NCBI RefSeq assembly: GCF_034702125.1
Contig: NC_085878.1
Span: forward strand, 14,988,240-15,052,239
Direction: 5' to 3'
From: Engraulis encrasicolus
Lineage: Eukaryota > Chordata > Actinopteri > Clupeiformes > Engraulidae
Length of the DNA: 64,000 nucleotides
Shown: piece after piece, positions 52,511-64,000 of the stretch
Numbering within the stretch: the first letter of the stretch is position 1
Layout: every line of letters begins with the position of its first letter
Notes under the pieces: model-generated
Databases searched by the model: none
The model's input: the letters and a program-made list of their open reading frames with translations, nothing else
Told to the model about the DNA's origin: nothing
Position numbers and translations under genes: made by a program

Positions 52511-53940
52511 TATTGTTGGATTGTCACTTTAACCCATTCATGCATCTTTTAACAACTACAAAAAGCATCATATGAGTGTAGAGAGTGTAGTGTAATGTAA
52601 TGATGCATAAAACTAGGCTATATGAATGTATATGGCCTATAAAAACATATAGGCCTATATCAGCTTCAGCAGCCAATACAAACATGAAATAGGCCTACCT
52701 TGGTATGATAGAGGTGGGAAACTTGGTATGAGAAAGAAAGGTGGTAGGCCTAAATAAATTTAATAAATGCAATAAATAAATGCCTTAGGCCTACACCATG
52801 GCATTCAACAGACTATGCATGATGAACCTAAATAGCCTAATTAATATAAATAACAATCCATAAACCGCCAATATAATCTCTCAGTAACACATACTGCTAC
52901 AGACGAAACCACAGCATAGCATTGGCCTATAGAACACACGCAGACAGACCGTTTGATTGACAGGTCAGGGAGACCGTGCGCTTCCCTCTGGTGGGTGGGC
53001 GTTGAGTGTTGACGGTGGGAAAGTGGTGAGGAAGTGTTTTTATGCAAACGTTTGATATTGTAGATTGATTATAGGTTATCTGTGTAATGGGACATTATTA
53101 GTGGATGTCGCACTGGTAATCTAGCGCTGAGAAGAGATATCGCTGAAATCTGATGCTGCTTTAGAGCTGTGGATATTTCTCAGTCAACCGTGGAGATGGG
53201 CACTAAACAATCGCGTTGACGCAAATAAATAAAGAAATTCAGAAGCAGTTAACGTAACGCAGCTGTTAATCTCAGTAATTTGATCCTTTCCCACCACGCT
53301 CTCTTATCTGTATGGGTGCATGCTTGTGCACGCGTGTGAATGTGAAAAGCACCCTTTCGTCTCCCTTGCCATCCTCGCATTCGGAGGTTAAGTTAGAAGG
53401 CGGGGATAATAATTTCTCCTAATTTCAACAGCCTACAAATCATCTACTTTGTCATCCAATTAAAATTCGTCACTCCATCCCAACTCAAAGTGTCTTCCTT
53501 CGCTGTTATTAAAAGAAGAAGCGACGGCATTTTTAGGTTTCAAATGAATGGAACCAGTGCGTGTAGCCCACAATGGTTTGTTTGCCGATATTCAATCACA
53601 TGGCATTTTGGGTTCGTGTTTTTTGTCAATAACACTACTCGGAAATGTATTTGAACCTATTATAGCGTGTTACACACGAAATGCCCCGTGTTAATGCAGA
53701 CAAAGTTCTTCTGGCTATTATAACTTTGACAGACGAAATAACAACAATGCTGCGCAACGCAACTGCAGGCATTTCCGAAAGCGGTGTAATGTAGCTCCTG
53801 GCGGGCCGCGGGAAGGTTGCACTATGCATAAAATAAATCCATGAATAGTCGAAAGTAAAAACTGCCACTACTGTCAGGAAAAGCCCCCGTGTATTTGTGC
53901 ATGAGTGCTATGTTGAAGAGAGCTTCCGACGCGGTTGAGA

Positions 53941-54046
53941 ATATAGGGATGGGCCTCCGCAAAAAAAGATCGATCCACAAAGTTTTGGATCGATATCGGA
54001 TTTTTCGGACGTGAATCGATATTAGATCGTGGATCGATTTTTTGAA
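53941..54046. repeat. ATCGATC-rich repeat end
   Basis: Begins TAGGGATGGGC and continues with repeated GATCGATCCAC and GGATCGATATCGGA motifs. Related in style to 52402 and 55627. No paired end seen. Confidence 0.45.
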
Positions 54047-54419
54047 CACAGCCTTACTTATTTGATATGACTCTTAACTGCTCTGGGGAGCCAGGTGTAT
54101 GTGTTTTAGTCTAGGGCTCATAAAACTTGGACGGACTTTGTCATCCATCCACTTTCCATATACCCCCGTCCAGTTGCCAGCATGTGGAGTGATTCTATTC
54201 TTGGCCGACGTAAGCAATCCCAGATCTTGCCAGAATTTTCCACTCTAAATGAGAGTGGCGATGGGGCATTAAAGCTGGAGTAGGAGTAGAGGAGAGGTGG
54301 AGGAGGCGGTGGCTAGCGCTAGCTACAGAGAGACATTTGCCACCAGAGCCTATTTAAAGCCCCTGCCAGATTCTCCAGAGGCCTGGGGCTGGAGCTTGTC
54401 CTTCAGGTGCCCTACCCCG

Positions 54420-54420
<1 letters not shown>

Positions 54421-54473
<53 letters not shown>
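54421..54473. repeat. (CA)n microsatellite
   Basis: Perfect CA array of 53 bases. Confidence 0.95.
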
Positions 54474-54475
<2 letters not shown>

Positions 54476-55355
54476 CTGCACACCTACTCTATACTACAAA
54501 TCAGGCCCAAGACAGTTCATCCTGGCAAGTCCAGAATTATGTCAAGACGTATATATTTATCTCTTTCCCCGTGACCAGGACCTAGCAGGAGCCGGACGGC
54601 CCCAGAATGCAGCGCGACGCAGGGTCTTGCTGAGCTGTGGAAAAGCGGGTCAAACCGTAGTTTATTCCCTTCAACAAATGGAATTTGTCCCATGCTGATC
54701 CGACGGGAGAGATAAGGGCTAGCTTGCCGCGGCTTGGATTTACTGCCGTGTTTTTTTTTTTTTTAAACAAGAGCAGGTTCATTTGCTAGCTCTGTATGCG
54801 CGTGGAGAGAGGCAAAATAATACATGAAGACCTTGCTGCCGTTGCAGTTGTGCATTTTAAATGCTAGCCTACTTCAAAGGCAATGCAGGCTGTTGAAGAG
54901 AGGGGAGGTGTAATGGCTTCATCAAAACGGAGGTGGAGGGGGGTGCTGAGAGGAATTGCGTGATTTGTGAGAGCTAGTTACATAGGATTAGGGGCGTATA
55001 GCCTCCCCCACCTTCCACCAGCTCCTTTCAGTATGCTGCTTTATTCCAAAGCTGATTCCTTGTTTGTAGTGGTGTAACAGCAGCTGTGTAATACTCGGAC
55101 AAGCCAGAGAATAGAAGATGTGTATCAGCGTCCTGTCTGTGTGTGTGGTGTGTGCACATGATGCATGTTCTCGCCTGCATGGTCTTTTGTCCCCTACGTA
55201 TCCTGTAATGAGGGCTGCTAACACCGCCGCCAGTTCCACATTGCAAAAGCAAAAGGTGCTTTTTATAGACACGCAACCCCCCCCCCCCCCAATCTATGTG
55301 GGGCAGAATTGGAGATGATTTCCACCCCCTTTTTATGTACGCTCAGGATTTGTCA

Positions 55356-55359
<4 letters not shown>

Positions 55360-55400
<41 letters not shown>

Positions 55401-55415
55401 CCCCCCCCCCCCCCC
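55360..55415. repeat. (CT)n plus poly-C
   Basis: CT array of about 38 bases, then a C-run of about 15. A separate poly-C run lies at about 55278-55290. Confidence 0.9.
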
Positions 55416-55626
55416 AGTTACCGATTTAGTCATTAGTAGCCAGAAATACAAAGTAGTTTAAGCAGAACCAGCATGCACAGCCTTTTGATGGAGCTCACGT
55501 GCAAGAGGCAGTCTTTTGATCTAGGCTACATGCGGAAAAGCAGCATTATATTTCCCTGTATTAACCATTGTGTTGTCTGCAGCCACTCTGGCATATGGTT
55601 TGTGGGTGAAAACAACATATATTGAC

Positions 55627-56029
55627 TAGGGCTGGGTAAAATAATCGATTCAATCGATAATCGATCGATATCATTTAAAATTCACATAATCGATTCACAG
55701 GGCACAAAATCGATTTTTTGTTCTTTTTCTTTTTGTTCTTTTTGTTGCATTTAGGTCTATGGAAAATACCCAGTAGGTATTAGTCAATTAGGCCTAGGCC
55801 TACTTATTACACATTAGCAATCTGTTACTACTGTCAAGCCACAGCCCTTTGACATTTTTATATAAAAATAGGCAACAGCATCTTTTGGGGGAAATCCTTG
55901 CACCAAAAAGGGAACGGATTGAATCGATTCTTTGTGAATCGAATTGAATCGAATCGTGATAAATCGATTCAAAACCCTCAGAATCGAAATGGAATCGATA
56001 CAGGAACATAGCTGCAATACCCAGCCCTA
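55627..56029. mobile_element. hAT-like MITE, 403 bp, perfect target duplication
   Basis: The ends TAGGGCTGGGTA and ATACCCAGCCCTA are inverted complements. The interior has many AATCGATT motifs. The flanks are ATATTGAC (55619-55626) and ATATTGAC (56030-56037), a perfect 8-bp duplication. Confidence 0.85.
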
Positions 56030-58590
56030 ATATTGACAGTATTATCCACAATTTATCTGTCCCGAATTTATCCGCATTTCCCACTGTATAAGCTTAGCAC
56101 TAGGCTTAGATTGAGAGCATGTTGATTATAATATCGTCCCAAATGATTGCATTCGGTTCTTGTGATTTTTCACAATCAGTGATAACATTCAATCAAAACG
56201 CCCAGTCATACTCAACTGCATTCATATTGCTTCTTTTGAGCTGCTCTGTGATTGGATAAGCGATGGCTTAAGCTTAATCATTTTTGGCTAAGTTGGAGGC
56301 TTAATACAGGTTTCTCACAGCTCACTTCAAGACATGACTATTCAAGACAGTTTCACGTCATTGAAGTTTGTGAATATAATCTTACCCCACAGACACAACC
56401 TCTCTCTCTCTCTACACAGTTTCATGTAATGGTAAAGGCAGACAGACCAGAGTTTGCGTTTCACCCCTAGAGAAACGCAAGTGGTGGCACTCGCAGTGGT
56501 TCTCCATGTTCTTTTGCCTGTCTGTGCTGCTGGATCCTCCATGGTCATTGTTCACCTAAATCCCTATTCATAACCTACGCTTCGTCAGTTTTGCATATTT
56601 TTTGCTCATATGTTCTAACCATCATGGCCTTTATACCTCTGTTCATTGTTGACGTGTGGTGTGTTTTTTTCCAATTCTTTTCAAACTGTCTCGATCTGTG
56701 ACGTACGTAAATGAATCTCAAAATCTACAAAATCAATGGGTGGAACGTGTGAAACACTCCACACGTGTCCTTTCCCATCTCACACGTAGGGTATGAATTG
56801 GGCCTTCTTCGGTGAACTTGTCCCATGCTCCACGACTGACATTGCACTGTCAGGATGCTGCCGGCCAAATCCAAAAAGCTATTTATAGTAGTCCACTCGT
56901 ATATTATGGATGGTTAACGTCATAAATAATTCACCACAGGATGGGGTGTGGTGGGTATTTCTGGACCTTCTCACGCCTTTGATGATGGGGAGTGGGTTTG
57001 GGCTCAGGTTCGTACGAGGCCCACATCTTCAGACCCCCCTCTCCTTGGGCCCCCTTGACTCCTATCCATTCCATACTCCATACGTAGTCTCCAGGCCAGC
57101 TTCGGTTGCAGTCTTTTGTTGGTAGCCAACCAAGAATAATGGGATGTGTTTTAGAATTCAGTATTAGGTTTCCGTTGTTTGTACCTACTGGTACATTTCT
57201 GGGCAATATGAAGCTTATGTGTTAATGATGATCTATGATATGGTCTACTACACATGGGTCCTCTGAAGAATATGGGTATACAGGTATACACACCCTATGT
57301 ATAGGACATGAGATGCTGCTAGGGAGCTGGCCATAACTGCCTCCGTCTCTACCTCTCATCACCTCTGCACCTCGTGCTAGTTCCTGAGGAAGTGGGGTTG
57401 TGAGGAAGTTGGGGCAGTTTGAGTTTAAGCTTAGCTTTTGTCTCTGGGTTTCCCTCCGACTCGTCAGTCTGACTCATGTGCATATGAGGCCACGCGGTAA
57501 CACTTTGAGTGGCCGTGCTAATGGCACACATGCAAACAGCCATCCTCTCATCCCCCTCCGCCCCCTCCCTCCTAAGCTTGTTTCCAGGTAGCACGCACCT
57601 CTCTCTCTCTGTAGCTCTGAGTCACCCCTCACACACTAATTACATAAACTGCATTAGCACATAAATGTGCTAGCGGCTAACCTGAAGATGGCACAGGGTC
57701 ATTTGAGTAGGACATTTTCACACAGCCTATGTGATGCATGTTGTAAGTCTAGACTGGAACTGTGGGACACGCGCATAAATTACGAAGACGTTACGTTAAG
57801 GGGCCTTGTACACATACACTTAGCTGTTAGAGGTCGCTAATATTGGCATGACCGGTTTTTGATGTATTTATTTGTGTCGTGTGGGGCTAATGTGAATGGT
57901 TTTCTGGTGCTGCGTGAGTATTTACTGACACCCATTTCATCATTACTGCCATTTTCTCCCCACCTCCCTCAAGAGAAATCAATAATTTATTTTGTCATTA
58001 TTCATACGCTCGAGGAAAATGCTCAGTAGCTTTCATGGTCAGAAAAGTGCGCCTTCATTGCAGATAGAGCACTGCTTTTAATTTTCCAATTTTCATGTTG
58101 ACTGCTGCAGTACAGCCTAGTGCATGTGTTCAATGGGTACATGTAGCAAGATACAAAAGGTGTGTGTACTGTGTGTGTGTGTGTGTTCTGAGCACACGTA
58201 CCTGATTACATATGCATGGATTTCAGATGAAATTACCTGGTTCTCTCTCCAGGCAAAAAAAGAGAAAAGGGTGGAAAAATGCCAGGCAGGCTCAGTTTCA
58301 TTCTCTACTGTGCTCGTCTGCTTCTCTAAAGCCCTGCAGAGGTTTTTCTACCCCGCATCGCCTCTCTCTCTCTCGCTCTCTCGCTTTTGCTTTCGCTCCC
58401 TCTCTCTCGCTCCCTCCCTCTGTTCAATTTCCATTCCATTTGGATGTTTCCCTCTCTTGTGCTACATTCGCACTGTGACACACTTCTCTGAGGGCCTAGC
58501 GTGGCAGCAGCCCCTGCAGTCCTATCATTAGGCTTTTCCACAGCTTTGCAAATGGCTTGTTTGCGAGACCACCCGGTCGCTACTCCCCTT

Positions 58591-58628
<38 letters not shown>
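58591..58628. repeat. (CT)n microsatellite
   Basis: Perfect CT array of about 38 bases; a related TCTCTCGCTC-rich stretch lies at 58362-58420. Confidence 0.9.
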
Positions 58629-58631
<3 letters not shown>

Positions 58632-60511
58632 CCCTCTCTCGTGCAGCCATTATTGTGAAACAGATTGGCCGTTGACAGTATCGAAATAAGATGAGACTAT
58701 TTTCGCTACCTTTCTTTGTATTTTAAGATGCCATAGCCGTGATGGCACCTCTCTAGATGTCCATTTCTTTCTCTTGTCTTTGCAAGGGCTGATGTTGCAT
58801 CACACCAGGCAGGCTGTGTTTTTCGATAAGACTTTTAAAGTGGACACCCTAGGTTATTGACGAGGAAATGTGTCATTTATGTTCCGACCAGAATCTTATC
58901 CAGTTGCATTTTACACTTGCATGCTACATTTTGTTTTCTATTTGCCTGCACTTTTCTATGTAGAACCAAGACAATGGAAGCATGCTCCATACCTTGACAA
59001 CAATGTTGGAACAGAGAGAGAAAAAGCAGGAAACGACCTTTCAATCTTTCACCTTTAAACAGAACAAGCTAGTCTAATGGTAGGCTAATTCCCTATAAAG
59101 GCTTCTGCATGAATTCAGATAATTAATTGATCATTAATAAACAGGACGTACCCCTTTTATGTTCTTAATATTATGCACTAAGTTAAAAACATATGCTTAT
59201 TGAAAAATAAAACGGTTATGGTTATGATTACCCAAGGTGTGGCCATAGACCTTGTTGAATGACCTGTATTTGGCCCACTACATTGCCTTGTGTCTTATCA
59301 GCGATCAGCACTACTGGCGTTTATGCTTAGTGTCCTGAATGACAACTGCAGTGAGTTTGCAGAAATTGTAGCCCAGTTTAGCGTACAGGATGTGCCTCGT
59401 GTGGTTATGAAGTAGTAAGTATTTTTTTGTAAGAGAGCCGTAGGAATGCTAAGTAGACGATTTGCTGACGATTTGTATGTCTGCAGGGTACTCTTGTATG
59501 AATAGTTGATGAATGTGCTATCCGGCCTTCGCTTGTTGTAGTCTTTGCTTCCTGTTCAGGTAGGCTACATATTCCACCGCTCAATGTTGCGTGGTTGAGG
59601 CCTAGACAAGTACCTTAAGTCAGTTTCTCACTCAAGCACCTGACAGTAACACTCACCCGGCCATCATCAGCTGGTCAAGAAGTTGATTTTGTACTTTGGT
59701 CATGCTCGACTGCTCCGGCTATTAGCACAGCTCTACTGGGATAGCTAAGCCTCTGTGACCTTTGACGGTGGTAGCAGTACTGTAGCCTTGCCACCTTGTA
59801 TTGAGCATAGGAAACTGGCTCAGTGGCATCCACATATTTGCTTTATTTATTTTTTTCTAGTTGAGCACACTTTGAAGTTTCTGAGTTGTTTTTTTTTGCC
59901 TTTAGATTGGGTTGTTGGTGGTGGTGACCTGAACTTGCTTACATGCATTTTGATTAGCTTTTTAGAATAAAATGCCACTTCTTTACACCGGCCTGAGGAG
60001 AATCTTTGAATGATTTTATTCACGGATTGTTCCGGTTCCCGAGGGCTTACACAGGTCTCATCCTCTTGTACAAATCAGAAAACGTAAGGGGATGATGATG
60101 ATTCCCATTTCAGTGAAGTGACAAGACTGGTAATCCCATAAGAAAAAAATAGCCCATAACACTGCCTTTCTTGTTTTTCTTCTTTTTTTCCCCCCACTGT
60201 CGCCACAGTCGCGTTGAGCAGAAAAATAAATTGCTTGTTTCGGAGCGGAGTATAATTAATCCATATGCATGGGAACAACAGTATCATGGGCGGCCCCAGA
60301 GAGAAAGAGACAGGGAGAGAGTGTACGTGTGTGTGTACGTGCATGTGTGTGTGAGCGTGTGTGTGTGAGAGCGTGTTAAAGCATGGGGAGGCAGGGGGGC
60401 CTTATTAAGGGTTTTGTCAGTGCTGTAATGACAGTGCTGTCAGAGCTGGCTGCCATCCATCTGCAGGGATGTATGTCCGGACTCGGCGAGCAGGAAGCCC
60501 AGTCCATCTGT

Positions 60512-60625
<114 letters not shown>

Positions 60626-61093
60626 GAGATAGACAAGCAGCCAGGGAGGTAGGGGAAAAAGGGGGAGAGAGAGACAGCGAGGAGGAAATGGAGGGCAGAG
60701 GAAACGCAGGAAACACTGTGCTTCTCTTAGCGGCTGGCCGCAGCCTGAGGGGATGGGAGATGGCTGGGCCTGGACTGGCAGTGTGGCGAGAGACGAGAGA
60801 GAGTCCTATTTTAAGGGACCGTGATGGAAGGGGGGCTCGGGTTTAAAAGAAACTGTCTGTCTTTTGGCCGTGGTGCGCATCAGTAGTTTTTTTGTCGGGG
60901 TATATTTTTGGGGCCCCCTTTCTGCTCTGACACGAGAGAGTTTGGTGCCGAGCCCAAAATGATGGCGTGGCTTGTGTAGTCAGCTGCTGGTAGAAGAAAA
61001 ACAAAAAAAGCTTCCCTCTTTCTTGTTTTTATTTTTTCCTTTTTTGATGTCGGCTGCTCAGAGCAGAGGCCTTCTTCTGTGCACGTACACACA

Positions 61094-61202
<109 letters not shown>

Positions 61203-61384
61203 CCCCACTCTCTCGACCACTCCTTTTCCAAGCCTCATCTCCTCCGCTTTACCCCTTCCCCTTACCCCCTGTCCACCTCCTCTGTGTTATTGACTGGACT
61301 GTAATTCTGCTCTGGCCCCTTAACTCATGCAGATGTGCTTCTCCTGAGCCCGACAGCTTTCCGATGGGCAGCAAATGAGAAACG

Positions 61385-61405
61385 CTGGTGGTGGTGGTGG
61401 TGGCA
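61385..61405. repeat. (TGG)n trinucleotide repeat
   Basis: About six TGG units, with a second TGG cluster at about 61466-61492. Confidence 0.85.
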
Positions 61406-63922
61406 GGAGAGGGCTAAGGGTGGCTGCGTGATGCGGTGTGGACATGAGACTGGGGAGCAAGGGGTGGTTCTGGTGGTGGTAGTGGTGGTGGGCGTGCTAG
61501 GTGGGCTGACACTCTGGGGGGCTAGGTGGCTCTCGCTTCCAAGACACTAGCGGGGATTGAGGCTGACACCTAAGGCCCGGGGTGAGGACAGGGGATCTTC
61601 CTCTTTAATGATTAAAAGAAGACCAGCTTTTTATAGGCTACACTTTCACTTACACACACACACACACCTGGAGGCTGACAGCACCAACCTTTAGTCTGTA
61701 GGTTTGTGTGTGACCAGCTTAGTTGAAAGTCCCTTGCGTTTCCCTTTGCAGTTATGTGTAGGCTTGTATGTGACGGGCTTGGTTGAAAATCCTTTTCGTT
61801 TCCCTTCGCAGGCATGCATGGTGAAGCAGAAGTACCATCTCTAGTTTGTCGTCTTTATTATTCTTCCCTCTCTTTACAGCATGCCTATCTTCCAACCTCC
61901 ACCTAGGGTTAGGGTCTGTTTTTTCTATTCCAGTTTCAGAGAGATGGTACTGGCCGTCAAATTGCAGAAGGTTCAGGTGGTTTGTGTCTTGGCAGCGTCT
62001 CCGGATGGCAAATGGCTTGGTTGTCGTGCACGCGGCTTTGTAATGTGTTTGCTTGCTAGAGCACTCTCGATGATCAGCCGCCCCCCCTCTGGCACTCGTG
62101 CCATCATTGCCGTGGAAAACTTATGCCTGCATGCGTGCGTTACCATGGCAACGGAAGAGTGGTAAACACAATGCTTGACGATCAGACAGGTGTTTTTTAT
62201 TTTTTATTTTATTTTATCGAGTAGCTGAATGAATGGCCCTCCTGTTTGGAGACAAATGTGTCCAATTCAGATGCAGTAGGCTTAGGCAGTCACGGTAGTT
62301 TTTAGCTCGTAAACCTTATTTGTCTAGATCCCATTTCATCCCCTTTTCCCCATTTTGAATGTTATTAGGTCCCTTGGTATTTTAAGCTTAAACTCCTCCA
62401 TGTTATTAATTGCTGTAGCTTGTTATCGTATCTTATTTATTAGCAACGGTGAGGTTGTTTTTCTCCCGCATAGCACTCTTGTTGTCATACTGTAGCTTGC
62501 TTGTGCTCGCTGCCTGCTCCCTGTCTTGTGCCTCTCATCAATACTCAATACTCTATTATTTTCCTCCCTCCCTTCCTCTCCCTTCACCCTCCTGCTCCTC
62601 TTTCTTCTTTTCTCTCTCCTCTCTGGTCTGCATTCGATGGCCGTGGCGATGCACCACTCCAGGCCTCTGCAGTCCTGCTCATCCCAGAATCTTAAGTGTG
62701 CGAGAGACAGAGAAAAGGGAGAGGGGGTTGGTTGGCAGCGGTTGGACGGTTGGGGGATGGGTGCAGGGGCCGGTTCACCCCTACGTGTATGTGTGACTCA
62801 GGTGTTTTATATTTTCCTTCTTCTTCTTTTTCCCTCCCTGGTGATAATCCTGCCCGCTTTCCCAGCTAGCGTTGTCGGCTAACATTCTCCCCTTACAAAG
62901 GAGCCCGATAGTCAGGCTGAAATGTACGCCTGTGTGCCCACGCAAAGTCCTTGGTGCTGCACAAATGTCTGCCGCTGTGCCTGCCTGAGGTCATCCAATT
63001 GTGCGATTATATTTCATGGCCAGTGTGAATGTATTATGGTCCAAATGCAAGCTCGCGAATCATGTCAATAGCAATTCGAGGAAGCCTAGCCACACTGCTT
63101 GAAGTGAGCTCGTTTCTTTTCTCCCTCAAGGACTGCAGTATTACAGCGTGTTCTGTATAACGACCGACCGTGCCCCGCATTAATGTTTGCGCACCCTTAT
63201 TAGGTAATGTCTTCAGGTGCATCGAACATTCTATGTACACCATTCTAAGACGCACTCAATATCTGTATTTCATGGACTAGTCTGAAAATGAACAGACACA
63301 ATTCCTGTGTGCACCTCAAACAACGGAATACATTTTCTCTTGTTGTCAGGGTCTGTTTTGCGAAATGGGACTGCACAGAAGCTTGGCAAACTAATATAAT
63401 GTCTGTATTGTGCAAGATAGAAAATAGTACTGAACTAGAATGTTGTACTAGGTTTATCAGCAAGCATGACATGATGAGATGATACCTCTTGTATTTTACA
63501 CGTGTTGGCTATGCACAGCACTGCAATGCACCAGTGCACACAGTCGTTTTAAATGTTGAGATTTGCTGGTGCATGATTTTTGGCTTTGGTTATTGCATTT
63601 GCATTGATGCACCGCTCTCTCCGTGGTGTTTGTTTTTATATATGATGGTGTCACTGTGATGTCTGACAGCAAGACAAAATTGACTTGGATGCTGCGAAAT
63701 GATATAGTGGGATATTATTTGCATACTATATTCTTTTGAAGTGGTTTTGTTTGTGCTGTAGCCTCATGGAAGAGACCCAGTGGTAGCTGCTGCGGCTTAT
63801 CTGGCCGGTTCCTCTGCAAGAAAAGCAGTTGTTAACGAGACACTCGTCTCAGATTAAGGCCAATGTTTGAATTTCTTGGAATGTTGCTTTTCTCCCCTCC
63901 TCCCCTCCCCTCCTCCTTTGCA

Positions 63923-64000
63923 GAGCCGCCCAGAGAGAGCTGGTTACCTTGGCAACAGTAGTGTTGGTGTTTGGAGAGCAGGAGCTCGGCAGAACGGCCA
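63923..64000 (+). other. ankrd11: Putative second 5' exon of the ankrd11-like gene, cut by the window end
   Basis: An excellent acceptor (about 30 bases of CCCCTCCTC pyrimidines, then TTTGCAG) precedes AGCCGCCCAGAGAGAGCTGG. There is no ATG in the visible 78 bases, so it is probably still untranslated sequence. Identity inferred from position only. Confidence 0.4.

Noticed and set aside
52402..53100. Possible 8-bp duplication TTATTAGT at both sides of a 690-bp interval starting AGGGCTGGG
   Set aside because: The right boundary has no inverted complement of the left end, so the matching octamers may be coincidence.

Overview
This window is vertebrate nuclear DNA, almost certainly from a teleost fish. 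It holds spliced genes with GT-AG introns, very dense CA/GT, GA/CT and CTCA microsatellites, and many short inverted-repeat transposons of teleost type. No RNA gene, CRISPR array or prokaryotic feature was seen.

Layout. Positions 1-11.6 kb are repeat-dominated intergenic DNA upstream of the first gene. The first gene (+, 11988-31828, 14 coding exons, 805 residues) is cdh15, which encodes M-cadherin, the classical cadherin of muscle precursor cells. Its first intron is 10.2 kb long. The second gene (-, 43369-34362, 17 coding exons, 807 residues) is spg7, which encodes paraplegin, a subunit of the mitochondrial inner-membrane m-AAA protease. Both reading frames join without interruption across every splice junction given here. 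The two genes converge, with about 2.5 kb between their stop codons. About 1.8 kb upstream of the spg7 start codon, a third gene seems to start on the + strand. It shows a putative non-coding exon ending at 45645 with a good donor and a putative second exon beginning at 63923. From conserved gene order this is probably ankrd11, but no coding sequence of it lies in the window.

The two complete genes are functionally unrelated: one acts in adhesion at the plasma membrane, the other in mitochondrial proteolysis. Their adjacency is a conserved block. In human 16q24.3 CDH15, ANKRD11 and SPG7 are neighbours and ANKRD11 and SPG7 start head-to-head. Here the head-to-head pair is retained but appears inverted relative to cdh15.

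The most informative non-genic content is transposon structure. Five inverted-repeat elements are bounded by TTAA and all begin with AG. One of them sits in one half of a tandem duplication whose other half is the empty site. Several hAT-like MITEs have 8-bp target duplications. A repeat family abuts microsatellites at its ends. A 931-bp foldback ends about 30 bp before a cdh15 exon. A roughly 106-bp GT tract, read on the coding strand, sits next to the acceptor of an spg7 exon. No new multi-gene biological system was found.
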